Positions 1-8,116 of a stretch of 29,121 bases of DNA are shown here, piece by piece (within the stretch, counting starts at the first letter, position 1; every line of letters starts with the position of its first letter). The stretch spans positions 1 through 29,121 of the forward strand of contig JAZODG010000040.1 of assembly GCA_045596905.1 (NCBI GenBank), in the 5' to 3' direction. The notes beneath the pieces are model-generated. The model had not been told where the DNA came from and did not search any database. It saw only the letters and a list, made by a program, of their open reading frames with translations. Origin of the DNA: RGIG1681 sp045596905. GTDB taxonomy: Bacteria > Bacillota > Clostridia > Christensenellales > UBA1242. The position numbers were made by a program, and so were the translations under genes.

Positions 1-648
1 GGTCGACTTAAAGGTCGTAATATTACCACCTTAAAGGCGTGGGAGGATAGTCTTAAGGAGGCTGTTATATTATCAGTAGTAAAATATCCGGGAGGATATT
101 TAAAGGTTAAAGAAATTATGAATGCCTTTAAAACATATTTAGATGTTTCTGATTTTAGTAATAATACGTATCGCTCACTTGCAGGAAACGATTATTCAAC
201 TAAGGAAGCTTTAAAGAAAGCTATCCAAAATGGTGTCTTAAAAGATACAACCGGAAGTGAAACGACCAACTCTAAAATTATGAGTGAACTATTGTTATCA
301 TTCTTGGAGATTGATTCATCTAATGAAAATTCCGATAATGAAGTTAATAAGGCAATTGTTTCAAGTAATGAAATTAGAGACCTTGTAAATGCTTCACAAA
401 CACAAGAAAAGAAGTTTGAATATTCTGGTGAAACAGAAGAAGAAAAGAAACAAGACTCTAAGCAAATGATGGAAAACATTGCATCTTCAAAAGTTATCAT
501 GAATGCAATTGCTAAAGATGATTCAGAAATTGCAAAATCAATAGATGGTCTTGTTATTGATCAAGAGATAACAGAACAAGGAATTGAAAGTGCAAATATT
601 TCAGATGAAGACAAAGAAACCTTAAGAAAATTCTTTAACTTAGATTAA
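1..648 (+). CDS. Unrecognised protein, C-terminal part (5' end outside window)
   Basis: The frame is open from base 1 with no stop before TAA at 646-648, so this is the tail (215 codons visible) of a gene that starts upstream. The ATG at 118 is probably internal, because no convincing ribosome binding site precedes it and coding-like sequence continues to the left edge. The visible part is hydrophilic and helix-prone, rich in Glu, Ser, Asn and Lys, with an acidic low-complexity stretch in the middle (EETEEEKK-like) and no membrane segment or cysteine motif. I do not recognise the family. A strong terminator follows at once, so it ends its transcription unit. Confidence 0.7.
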   Translation, partial: GRLKGRNITTLKAWEDSLKEAVILSVVKYPGGYLKVKEIMNAFKTYLDVSDFSNNTYRSLAGNDYSTKEALKKAIQNGVLKDTTGSETTNSKIMSELLLSFLEIDSSNENSDNEVNKAIVSSNEIRDLVNASQTQEKKFEYSGETEEEKKQDSKQMMENIASSKVIMNAIAKDDSEIAKSIDGLVIDQEITEQGIESANISDEDKETLRKFFNLD

Positions 649-660
649 AAATAATGGTTA

Positions 661-695
661 AAGTGTGGAAAAATAATATTTTCCACACTTTTTTA
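661..695 (+). terminator. Rho-independent terminator
   Basis: Perfect 12-bp hairpin (AAGTGTGGAAAA paired with TTTTCCACACTT) with a 6-nt loop and a run of T, 12 bases after the stop of the first gene. Confidence 0.9.
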
Positions 696-727
696 ATATA
701 AATAACTATACAAAAATTGAAAATATA

Positions 728-736
728 TGTTATATT
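728..736 (+). promoter_or_regulatory. Possible extended -10 promoter of the nucleoside hydrolase operon
   Basis: TG-T-TATATT (extended -10) lies about 20 bases before the ribosome binding site. No good -35 is seen at 17 bases. An alternative pairing is TTGAAA at 717-722 with a poor -10 near 741. Confidence 0.35.
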
Positions 737-756
737 ATTTTATATGAGAGGTAAAT

Positions 757-1683
757 ATGAGTTTAAAAAGTAATGAAAAAATACCACTCATCATTAATTG
801 TGATACTGGTATTGATGATGCAATTGCGTTAATGATGGCTGTTAAAAGCGAAAAATTTGATATAAGATTAATAACAACAGATGTCGGAAATGTTGGTCCA
901 AAACAATCTGCAATTAACTGCAATAATATTTTAGAGCTTATTGGTGGTCCAGAGATTCCTATATGTGCAGGGGATGGAAAGTGTCTAACAAGAGAAAGAA
1001 CACATGTTTCTGTGCATGGCAAAACAGGACTTGGAACTTATGTATTTCCTGAAAACTCAAGAAAAATTTTAAAAGAAGATGTTTTAGATGTGTTAAATAA
1101 AACCATTATGGAGTGTGAAAAAAAGATAACTATTCTTTGTATGTCTCCAACAACAAATCTAGCAAAACTTTTTAAAAAATATCCTGAGTGTGTAAAAAAT
1201 ATTGAAAAGATTGTTATCATGGCAGGTTCCATTGAACCAACTCCAAAAGGGGAAGCTCCATATCCTGAATTTAATGTTTCATGCGACCCTGAAGCTGCTG
1301 AAATAGTTTTTGGTGCAGGCATTCCTATTGAAATTGTTCCAATGGAAATGGGACATACAGCATACCTTGATTGGCAAGAAGTTTTTAAAACTAAAAACAC
1401 AAACTTTGTTGGTTCTGTTTTTGAAATTATGTTTAGAGCATATAAAGACAGACATGTTAAAAACGGTATTGCAATGCATGACGGAACAACAGTTGCGTAT
1501 ATGACAAACCCTGAACTTTTTAAAATTGAACCAGTTCACACAGAAATTGAATATTTCGAATCTGTTGATACGGGCATTATTACAATGGATTTTAAAAAGA
1601 AACCAAATGCAATTACTTGTACTGAAATTAATATCAAAAAATTTAAGAAATTGTATTTCGATTTATTGAAAAAATGTAAATAA
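757..1683 (+). CDS. Inosine/uridine-preferring nucleoside hydrolase family protein
   Basis: Hydrolyses the N-glycosidic bond of ribonucleosides in salvage, releasing base and ribose (family knowledge; the exact substrate cannot be read). The 308 residues match the usual family length. The N-terminal calcium/catalytic motif is present as CDTGIDDAIAL, with D16 as the expected base and D20 and D21 as calcium ligands. The first Asp of the common DxDPG form is Asn here, which is not one of the catalytic positions. EFNVSCDPEAA near residue 170 and MHDGTTVAY near 240 supply the remaining active-site Asn, His and Asp. The start ATG has AGAGG eight bases upstream. It is first of three closely spaced genes (15 bases to the next), so it is probably co-transcribed with the DAC-like gene and gpmI. 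Confidence 0.88.
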   Translation: MSLKSNEKIPLIINCDTGIDDAIALMMAVKSEKFDIRLITTDVGNVGPKQSAINCNNILELIGGPEIPICAGDGKCLTRERTHVSVHGKTGLGTYVFPENSRKILKEDVLDVLNKTIMECEKKITILCMSPTTNLAKLFKKYPECVKNIEKIVIMAGSIEPTPKGEAPYPEFNVSCDPEAAEIVFGAGIPIEIVPMEMGHTAYLDWQEVFKTKNTNFVGSVFEIMFRAYKDRHVKNGIAMHDGTTVAYMTNPELFKIEPVHTEIEYFESVDTGIITMDFKKKPNAITCTEINIKKFKKLYFDLLKKCK

Positions 1684-1698
1684 AGGAAAAAATAAAAC

Positions 1699-3042
1699 AT
1701 GGTTAAAAGTCGTTTTTTAGAGTTTGTTCATGACTATATTTTAAAGATGTTCACGGGATCAGAAATTGTTGGGGAAGAAGAATCTACTTCAAGAGACAAT
1801 ATTGTTGCCCAAGGGGAATCTGGTGGTGTAAAAATTAAATTTAGTCGTGACGACAACTATAGAATATTAATCAAACGTGCACAGCCGTTTAAAAGTTTAG
1901 AAATCAGTCTTATCAAATCAATCATTGAAGAACTTAATAAAATTAACGATTTGAGAATGACTGAAGACTATAAAAAAGGTTTGAAAAGTTTGATTATTGA
2001 AAAAGCTATTTGTAAGTCGTTATCAAACTCATCTTCTAAAACCTTAAGTTTAATATTGTCAGAAATGGCTTATTGGAGCCAACGTACTTATGAAGGCAAT
2101 AAGACTATGCTTGGATTTATTGTTACCGGAAAAAAACTTGGCAGTAAAACAAACCAAAATTTGCATGTTTCAAAATTATTAGAAAAAGACTTCATTGCAC
2201 TCTTGTCTGATGGAAAGAATTCATTTATGGAAGTTTCAGCAGATGGTTACATTTGTGAGAATTTGAGCTATTCAAAAACAGTTGATTATTCTCTTTATGC
2301 TCCATATGAAAATCTTGAGATTGCAAATCTTGCAACGGGTCAAAAGATTGGTATTACTCTTAACGCTGAAGGTGAAGTGTTAATCTTTAAAAACAAAAGT
2401 CTTTTGTTTGCAAAAAAAGGTGGTGTTTGGGTCTGTTTCTCTCACGAAGAAATTGTTGGAAAACTTGCCGAACATGCCGGAGAGTATGAAGATGTTAGAA
2501 AAGCGATTTATCTTTCAGCTCTTGACACAAGCTTTAACAGAAGTGGTGGTTGTATTGTTCACGTTAACTCTGGAGATTCATTTAATGTTTTAAAACACAT
2601 TAGTGCGACAGACGTGTTATTTAAGGAAGGTTATGACTTTTTACAACAAGAAAAAATCAATCAATCATTCTTTACAAAAATTGAGGATAGTCAAACGGAA
2701 GTTCCAACTTTTGAAGAGTTTTTGCTTGAAGAAAAATGTGCAAAGTCTTCTGCGTTAATAAAACTCATCAGGGGCAGAAAGTTTCATGAACTTGATAGAA
2801 AGTTTAGACAAGAACTTATTGCGATTGATGGTGCAACTATTATTGATTATGATGGTAAAATTTTAGCTGTTGGTGCAATTATTAAAATCGAAGCAGGAAG
2901 CACCGGTGGTGGTCGTCTTGCTGCAGCCAAAACTTTATCAAATTACGGAATTTCAATTAAAATTTCTAATGATGGCTCTATGGAAGGATTTAAGATGGAT
3001 AAAAACAAATTAAGGTCAAAAGCCATCTTTGTTATCGGTTAA
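1699..3042 (+). CDS. Protein with C-terminal DisA_N/DAC-like (diadenylate cyclase-like) domain
   Basis: The last ~75 of 447 residues resemble the diadenylate cyclase (DisA_N) fold. A DGA motif at about 377-379 is followed by an alternating strand pattern and then GSTGGGRLAAAK around 400-411, where classical enzymes carry the T-R-H-R-A-A motif. The ~30-residue spacing between the motifs fits the family, and a strand resembling the 'vVSEEtG' segment follows (IKISNDGSMEG). The His of RHR is not conserved, so c-di-AMP synthesis cannot be assumed. The N-terminal ~370 residues are not recognised and could be a sensor or regulatory region. There is no membrane segment. AAAGGA precedes the ATG, and gpmI starts 11 bases after the stop, which implies translation from one mRNA. 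Confidence 0.6.
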   Translation: MVKSRFLEFVHDYILKMFTGSEIVGEEESTSRDNIVAQGESGGVKIKFSRDDNYRILIKRAQPFKSLEISLIKSIIEELNKINDLRMTEDYKKGLKSLIIEKAICKSLSNSSSKTLSLILSEMAYWSQRTYEGNKTMLGFIVTGKKLGSKTNQNLHVSKLLEKDFIALLSDGKNSFMEVSADGYICENLSYSKTVDYSLYAPYENLEIANLATGQKIGITLNAEGEVLIFKNKSLLFAKKGGVWVCFSHEEIVGKLAEHAGEYEDVRKAIYLSALDTSFNRSGGCIVHVNSGDSFNVLKHISATDVLFKEGYDFLQQEKINQSFFTKIEDSQTEVPTFEEFLLEEKCAKSSALIKLIRGRKFHELDRKFRQELIAIDGATIIDYDGKILAVGAIIKIEAGSTGGGRLAAAKTLSNYGISIKISNDGSMEGFKMDKNKLRSKAIFVIG

Positions 3043-3053
3043 AAGGAGATATT

Positions 3054-4559
3054 ATGGTCACTTTATGTATATTGGACGGATTTGGTGTTACAGACAAAAC
3101 ACTTGGAAATGCTGTGTTTGAAGCAAAAACACCATACTTAGATAAATTAAGAAAAGAATATCCAAACACTCTTATTGAAGCTAGTGGAGAAGAAGTTGGT
3201 CTTCCAGCTGGTCAAATGGGAAACAGTGAAGTTGGACACTTAACTATTGGTGCTGGAAGAATCATTGAACAAGATCTTTTGCATATTGACAATGAAATCA
3301 AAAGGGGAGATTTTTTTAAGAACCCTGCACTTGTTAAAGCACTTGAATATGCTGAACAAAATGGAACAAATCTTCACTTGATGGGTCTTTGTTCTGACGG
3401 TGGTATTCACTCAAAACTTTCACATATGTATGCTATTTTAGATGCAGCAAAAGAATATAAAATTAAAAACATTTACATTCACGTTATTACTGACGGAAGA
3501 GATAGACCAATCACAAGTGGAAAAGATTTTATTGCTGAGATTGAAGAAAAGATTGCTGGAACAAATGCTAAGATTGCTGATATTTGTGGTCGTGTTTATG
3601 AAATGGATAGAGAAAAAAGATATGACCGTGTAGAAAAAGCATATAGACTCATAGTTCATGGCGAAGGCGAAAAATTTGAAACAGCAAAAGAAGCAATAGA
3701 AACAAGTTATTCTAGAGATATTACTGATGAGTTTGTTGAACCTGCTGTTATTGATGAGAATGGAACAATTAAAAATGGTGATTCAGTTATCTTCTTTAAT
3801 TATAGAAGTGATAGAGCCAGAGAAATTACTTTTGCATTAACAGACCCAGAATTTAATGAGTTTGAAACAGAAAATCTCAATGAAATATTGATGACTCCAA
3901 TGCAAGAATATGCTGATGAACTTTCACATTTAAACACAATGTATCCACCAAAGATTGTTGAAGATAATCTTTCTGCAATAATCTCAGCTGCAGGGTTAAA
4001 ACAATATCACATCTCAGAAACAACAAAATACGCTCACGTTACATTCTTCTTTAATGGTGGCATTGAAGAAGAGTATGAAGGTGAAACAAGACAACTTATT
4101 GATAGTTATAACGACAAAAACTTTGCTGCTCATCCACAAATGAGAGCCCCAGAAATTACTGAAAAGTTATTAGATGCAATATCAAGTAAGGAATATGATT
4201 TTCTTCTTGTAAACTTCTCAAACCCAGACATGATTGGTCATACAGGTGATTTTGAAGCATCAAAAGAAGCTGTAAAGATTTGTGATGAATGTGCATATAA
4301 GGTTGCTATGGAAACTATTAACAATGGTGGCGAATGTATTATTATTGCAGACCATGGAAACATTGAAGAAATGTTTGATGAAGAAGGAACTATTTTAACA
4401 AAACACACAACCAACCCTGTACCATTTATTTTGGTTAGTGAGAAAAATAAAAATGCCAAACTTCGCGAAGGTGGAAGTTTAGCAAATGTTGCACCAACCG
4501 TGATTGAGTTGATGGAGTTAGAAAAACCAGAAACAATGGTTGATTCAATGATTGAATAA
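3054..4559 (+). CDS. gpmI: 2,3-bisphosphoglycerate-independent phosphoglycerate mutase
   Basis: Interconverts 3- and 2-phosphoglycerate in glycolysis through a phosphoserine intermediate, using two manganese ions in the cytoplasm. The 501-residue length is typical of iPGM. D8 in the opening LDGFG and S58 in GQMGNSEVGH are the metal ligand and phosphorylated serine. SDGGIHS, TDGRDRP and ADHGN carry further substrate and metal contacts. A clear AAAGGAGAT sits just before the ATG. In many Bacillota this gene is in the gapA-pgk-tpiA-gpmI-eno cluster. Here it instead follows a nucleoside hydrolase and a DAC-like gene, an uncommon context. A hairpin terminator follows. Confidence 0.97.
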   Translation: MVTLCILDGFGVTDKTLGNAVFEAKTPYLDKLRKEYPNTLIEASGEEVGLPAGQMGNSEVGHLTIGAGRIIEQDLLHIDNEIKRGDFFKNPALVKALEYAEQNGTNLHLMGLCSDGGIHSKLSHMYAILDAAKEYKIKNIYIHVITDGRDRPITSGKDFIAEIEEKIAGTNAKIADICGRVYEMDREKRYDRVEKAYRLIVHGEGEKFETAKEAIETSYSRDITDEFVEPAVIDENGTIKNGDSVIFFNYRSDRAREITFALTDPEFNEFETENLNEILMTPMQEYADELSHLNTMYPPKIVEDNLSAIISAAGLKQYHISETTKYAHVTFFFNGGIEEEYEGETRQLIDSYNDKNFAAHPQMRAPEITEKLLDAISSKEYDFLLVNFSNPDMIGHTGDFEASKEAVKICDECAYKVAMETINNGGECIIIADHGNIEEMFDEEGTILTKHTTNPVPFILVSEKNKNAKLREGGSLANVAPTVIELMELEKPETMVDSMIE

Positions 4560-4571
4560 AATAAACAAAAT

Positions 4572-4603
4572 AAAAATGCAACAAATTTTGTTGCATTTTT
4601 TAT
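4572..4603. terminator. Bidirectional terminator between gpmI and the convergent gene
   Basis: A 13-bp stem (AAAATGCAACAAA with TTTGTTGCATTTT) is flanked by A's on the left and T's on the right, so it can stop transcription from both directions. Confidence 0.9.
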
Positions 4604-4606
4604 TTG

Positions 4607-5647
4607 TTATTCAAATGTTTTTGAACCACAAGCAGGGCAGCTTACTGCATCATCAGGAACAGTGCTTCCACAGAATGCACAAACTCTGTTCTTTTTATCT
4701 GCTTCTTTTTGAGCTGATTCAGCTTTTGCAATAGCTTCGTCAACTTCAGCTTGTTGTTTTTGTGAATAAGCTTCTTCATCTTGTTTAACAAGAAGTTTAT
4801 ATTTCTTAAGTTTTTTGATATATAAGAATACAAACAAAGCAATAAGTAAAACTTCTACAACAATAAATATGATAACTCTTCCTGCAAGTTGTTTGTTTGA
4901 TTCAACAAGAGCAAGTTCATATTTATATTCAGCACAGTTTTCAAGATTATATCCTGTATTAATTGAAACACATTGACCATCAACAAAGGTGTAGGCAATT
5001 TCAAGTGCGTCATCGCTACCTTTGTAGCTTTGAGCTTGTGTTGGTGAGAACTGTGAATATGTTGTACCTTTTTGTGTGTGGCCATTATAATCTTCAAAAG
5101 AGTAAACAATGAATGAATATTCAATACTGTTTAATGTAAAGTCTTTATAAACACCAGACATTGTTGGGTTTGAAGAATAACTTGAGAAAACATGATTTCC
5201 AACTGAAGCTTTTGTGATAAAGTGTGTTTTGTTAGGATCTGAATCAGGAAGTGATGCTTGAGCTTGGGCTTTTGCTATAATATCGTTATATTCTATAGCG
5301 TCAGTTTTCATTATTTGAACATAGTCATTATGTGTTTCTGAACTATGAGCAAACCCATTTCTGATAGAAAAAGTAAAGAATGTTACAAACGCCATGATAA
5401 TAGCTAAAACCAAGAATGCAGTTGGGCGTCTTCTTGATGGGGTTGCAGGTTCATCTGCTGGACCATCTCCATCATAATGATTACGTGCTCTACGACGTGC
5501 TCCAGCTGTTAACATTCCACCGATCATTCCACCTACAACTGAACCAAGGAATGAACCACCTGAACGGCCACCAGATGAGCGACCACCAGACGAACGACTT
5601 CCACCTGAAAAGCCACCTCTTGAACCATGTGAAGGACCTATTGGCAT
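4607..5647 (-). CDS. Membrane protein with Gly/Ser-rich N-terminus and C-terminal zinc ribbon
   Basis: The start is set at the ATG at 5647, which has GGAGGT seven bases upstream; a TTG at 5662 overlaps that site and is not used. The 346-residue product has a Gly/Ser/Arg low-complexity head (1-36), a glycine-zipper-like stretch (32-50), and a basic segment with a short acidic patch. Next come a transmembrane helix (about 76-94), a ~160-residue likely extracytoplasmic region, and a second transmembrane helix (about 254-275). A charged coiled-coil-like tail and a zinc ribbon end it (C323/C326 and C337/C340). The topology suggests both ends are cytoplasmic with a sensing or binding domain outside. 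The function is unknown. It may be read partly from the upstream polymerase gene, since no terminator separates them. Confidence 0.8.
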   Translation of the reverse strand: MPIGPSHGSRGGFSGGSRSSGGRSSGGRSGGSFLGSVVGGMIGGMLTAGARRRARNHYDGDGPADEPATPSRRRPTAFLVLAIIMAFVTFFTFSIRNGFAHSSETHNDYVQIMKTDAIEYNDIIAKAQAQASLPDSDPNKTHFITKASVGNHVFSSYSSNPTMSGVYKDFTLNSIEYSFIVYSFEDYNGHTQKGTTYSQFSPTQAQSYKGSDDALEIAYTFVDGQCVSINTGYNLENCAEYKYELALVESNKQLAGRVIIFIVVEVLLIALFVFLYIKKLKKYKLLVKQDEEAYSQKQQAEVDEAIAKAESAQKEADKKNRVCAFCGSTVPDDAVSCPACGSKTFE

Positions 5648-5682
5648 AAAAAATACCTCCAAAAATTATTATTTATAAATTG

Positions 5683-5691
5683 AGTATAACA
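5683..5691 (-). promoter_or_regulatory. Extended -10 promoter of the zinc-ribbon membrane protein
   Basis: TG-T-TATACT reads on the minus strand 36 bases before the start codon; no convincing -35 was seen. Confidence 0.5.
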
Positions 5692-5736
5692 TATAAATAT
5701 TTTAAAATCTACAAATTTTGACAGTGGTTGAGAAAT

Positions 5737-6948
5737 TTAAAGGAAACTTTCTACCAAGCTTATCAAAATTAAAACGAATATTGGCAAGAATGATTTTGAT
5801 TGTCTTTGAGTTTTTGAACCAAGTGCTTTGTAATAAGAATAGAATAAGAATCCAAGTAAAACAACACCAACCAAACCCATTCTATATACAATATGAATTG
5901 GAAGGCTATGTGGTCCAATTGCGATGAGTCGTTTATTGAAGAAACCAACACCGAATAATAGTTTTGGAATACTTGAAATAATGGCTTCTTTGTATTTCAT
6001 CCAAATATCATATCTTCCAGTTGTGATGTTGTTTAGCCATGTGTCATGGAGATAAACAATGGAGAATCTATCATAGGTTGTTAAAAGAAAATCTCTAAAT
6101 ATAAAACAGATAATTCCTAAAACTAGAGAGATTACAAAAATAATTTTAATAGAGCTTAATTTATATTTTTTTATTAAGAATATAAACAAGTATAAGATAA
6201 TTACGATACATACAAGCAGGAAGGTTTTTGACATGGTTGAGAAACCAAACATGATTGAGAATATAGCAAATATAATGTTTTTAATGAGATTGCCTTTTTT
6301 GTTTAATATAGCATATACAAAGTATGATAATGACAATGAACAGTATATAGCCAGAGAGTTTTCGTTTTTTGTTAAAAGTTTTAATCTAGTGAATGATGAG
6401 CTAATTGGTGAAGTAACGGCGCTTTCAAAGAATAAAGAAATAGCTGATAGAGCAGCTGATACTAAGATGCCGTACATTAAATATTCAAACCATTTTTGAA
6501 AATTAAGGGTTTTTCTGTAAGTGAATGCAAAATAGATAAAATAAAGTGCAGTGATAAGTGAAAAACCTTGGTATACACCAGAAGCGTTAATTTCGTAATG
6601 GAAAGATGAATAGAAAATACAGATTGCTGTTGTTACTAAAAATGGTACAACGTAAAATCTTTCGGTTTTTCTAATCAAGCCAATTATATATTTTAAAAGG
6701 ATAATTGCAACTGATGCGAAGATTGCAACTTGTGAGAAATATCCAAAAGTTGAGAACATTTGGAAGAATAAAACATACGCAATCATTTCTCCAAATGTGC
6801 TAAATAAAAGCATTACAACACAAATAACAGCAGACACAATCCAAAGGTCATACCAAAAGCATGCCAAAAACTGCATGACGCAGATAATTGGCATACAAAT
6901 AGAAACCTTATGTTTTTTGAAAAAATCTAATATATTTGTTAAGTTCAT
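5737..6948 (-). CDS. O-antigen ligase/polymerase-like membrane protein (Wzy/WaaL superfamily)
   Basis: The 403 residues form roughly ten to twelve hydrophobic helices over the whole length. A larger polar loop near the C-terminus contains GVGFFNKRLIAIGPHS, which matches the 'G.G......hN/hS' loop of the O-antigen ligase/polymerase family. Such proteins join polyprenyl-linked glycan repeat units on the outer face of the membrane; the precise glycan cannot be deduced. It diverges from a sugar transferase across a shared promoter region, so the two probably act in one surface-polysaccharide pathway. The ribosome binding site is weak (A-rich leader). The ATG at 6948 is chosen because it is followed by a basic segment and the first helix. 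Confidence 0.8.
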   Translation of the reverse strand: MNLTNILDFFKKHKVSICMPIICVMQFLACFWYDLWIVSAVICVVMLLFSTFGEMIAYVLFFQMFSTFGYFSQVAIFASVAIILLKYIIGLIRKTERFYVVPFLVTTAICIFYSSFHYEINASGVYQGFSLITALYFIYFAFTYRKTLNFQKWFEYLMYGILVSAALSAISLFFESAVTSPISSSFTRLKLLTKNENSLAIYCSLSLSYFVYAILNKKGNLIKNIIFAIFSIMFGFSTMSKTFLLVCIVIILYLFIFLIKKYKLSSIKIIFVISLVLGIICFIFRDFLLTTYDRFSIVYLHDTWLNNITTGRYDIWMKYKEAIISSIPKLLFGVGFFNKRLIAIGPHSLPIHIVYRMGLVGVVLLGFLFYSYYKALGSKTQRQSKSFLPIFVLILISLVESFL

Positions 6949-7000
6949 TTTATATCTTTATTTGTTAAATTTGTGATAATTTCACCTTATTACCGTACTT

Positions 7001-7029
7001 ATAATATAATAAAGTGCGTTTTTTGTCAA
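7001..7029 (-). promoter_or_regulatory. Promoter of the O-antigen polymerase-like gene
   Basis: TTGACA (7024-7029), 17-base spacer and TATTAT (7001-7006) on the minus strand. The -35 lies inside a 16-bp palindrome. Confidence 0.75.
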
Positions 7030-7040
7030 TAATTATTGAC
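7025..7040. repeat. Perfect 16-bp palindrome in a divergent promoter region
   Basis: GTCAATAATTATTGAC equals its own reverse complement. It overlaps the -35 of the leftward promoter and lies just upstream of the rightward one, so it is a candidate operator for both polysaccharide genes. Confidence 0.6.
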
Positions 7041-7058
7041 TTAAGGCAAGGTGTTAAG

Positions 7059-7087
7059 TTGCTTTTTAAGAGATTTTTGTTTATACT
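7059..7087 (+). promoter_or_regulatory. Promoter of the sugar transferase gene
   Basis: TTGCTT (7059-7064), 17-base spacer and TATACT (7082-7087). It lies inside a longer open frame that could start at GTG 7051, which is one reason the ATG at 7105 is taken as the true start. Confidence 0.7.
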
Positions 7088-7104
7088 ACTATGTGGAGAC
7101 GCTT

Positions 7105-8013
7105 ATGAAGAAAAAAGAACTATACAAACAACTTGGAATAAAGTATTCATTTTATACAGTATTTCTTAAGAGATTTTTAGATATATTGATTTCTCTTATA
7201 GCATTAATTATACTAGCACCTTTTATGATTTTGTTTGCACTCTTGACATTGATTTTCAATGGTTACCCAATTTTTTACACACAAACAAGACCGGGTGTTA
7301 ATCACAAAGTGTTCAGAATTTATAAGTTTAGATCAATGAACAATAAAAAAGATAAGGAAGGAAACCTTTTGCCAGACAGTCAAAGAATCACTGTTTGGGG
7401 CAAGATTATGAGAAAACTCTCAATTGATGAGCTTCCACAACTTATCAATATTTTAAAAGGTGATATGTCAATCATTGGTCATAGGCCAAAACTTGTTAAA
7501 GACGTTATTTTTTATGAAGAAGACGTGTTTAATCAATATGTTACCAGACCAGGTTTAACAGGTTACTGTCAAGCATATGGCAGAAATAAAAATACTTGGG
7601 AAGCAACATTTGAAAAAGATAAGTATTATTTTGAACATATGAGTTTGTGGCTTGATATAAAAATCTTCTTTATGACATTTGTTTCAGTGTTTACAAATAA
7701 AGGTGAATCACACTCAAATAGTGAAGAAGATAAAAAGTATGAAAAAGAGCAAGAATATTATTATGCAGATTATCTTCTTCGTACAGAAAAAATTACAAAA
7801 GAACAATACGACCTTGGTTTAGAGATTTCAAATCAAATCATTAAAAACAAAGAAGTTATGACTTTCCATCCAGAACTTCAATATCAAGAAGTTAAAGAAG
7901 AAGTTGCAGAAGAGAAAGAAGTTAAAGAAAAGAAATCAGAGAAAAAGAAACCTGCTTCAAAATCAAAAACCGCAAAAAAGGCAACTGTAAAAAAGAACTC
8001 TGATAAAAAATAA
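7105..8013 (+). CDS. Polyprenyl-phosphate sugar-1-phosphate transferase with Lys/Glu-rich tail
   Basis: A bacterial sugar transferase (WcaJ/PglC-type core). It moves a sugar-1-phosphate from a nucleotide sugar to undecaprenyl phosphate, the first step of a lipid-linked glycan. The core spans about residues 20-198: one membrane (re-entrant) helix at 25-50, then FYTQTRPG, FRIYKFRSM, LSIDELPQLINILKGDMSIIG, HRPKL and RPGLTGYCQ, all diagnostic. The start is the ATG at 7105, with GGAG six bases upstream; the GTG 54 bases earlier lies upstream of the -10 box. About 104 residues follow the core and end in a 41-residue Lys/Glu/Ala/Ser stretch, unusual for this family. It is divergent from the polymerase-like gene and followed by a terminator. 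Confidence 0.92.
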   Translation: MKKKELYKQLGIKYSFYTVFLKRFLDILISLIALIILAPFMILFALLTLIFNGYPIFYTQTRPGVNHKVFRIYKFRSMNNKKDKEGNLLPDSQRITVWGKIMRKLSIDELPQLINILKGDMSIIGHRPKLVKDVIFYEEDVFNQYVTRPGLTGYCQAYGRNKNTWEATFEKDKYYFEHMSLWLDIKIFFMTFVSVFTNKGESHSNSEEDKKYEKEQEYYYADYLLRTEKITKEQYDLGLEISNQIIKNKEVMTFHPELQYQEVKEEVAEEKEVKEKKSEKKKPASKSKTAKKATVKKNSDKK

Positions 8014-8020
8014 AACATAA

Positions 8021-8047
8021 ACTGAACAAATTTTTGTTCAGTTTTTT
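8021..8047 (+). terminator. Rho-independent terminator
   Basis: A 10-bp stem (ACTGAACAAA with TTTGTTCAGT) is followed by TTTTT, right after the sugar transferase stop. Confidence 0.9.
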
Positions 8048-8055
8048 ATTTGCTA

Positions 8056-8084
8056 TTGAAATGGGAAAATTGGTGTGTTATAAT
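8056..8084 (+). promoter_or_regulatory. Promoter of the gene at 8117
   Basis: TTGAAA (8056-8061), 17-base spacer and a perfect TATAAT (8079-8084). Confidence 0.8.
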
Positions 8085-8116
8085 TTTTGTGTAAATAATT
8101 TAATTTGGAGTGGCTT

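Noticed and set aside
6233..6499. Open frame on the plus strand inside the polymerase-like gene
   Set aside because: It is antisense to a well-supported membrane protein, has no ribosome site, and its protein has no recognisable features.
7051..7104. GTG start at 7051 for the sugar transferase
   Set aside because: The -10 box (7082-7087) lies downstream of it, while the ATG at 7105 has a good ribosome site.
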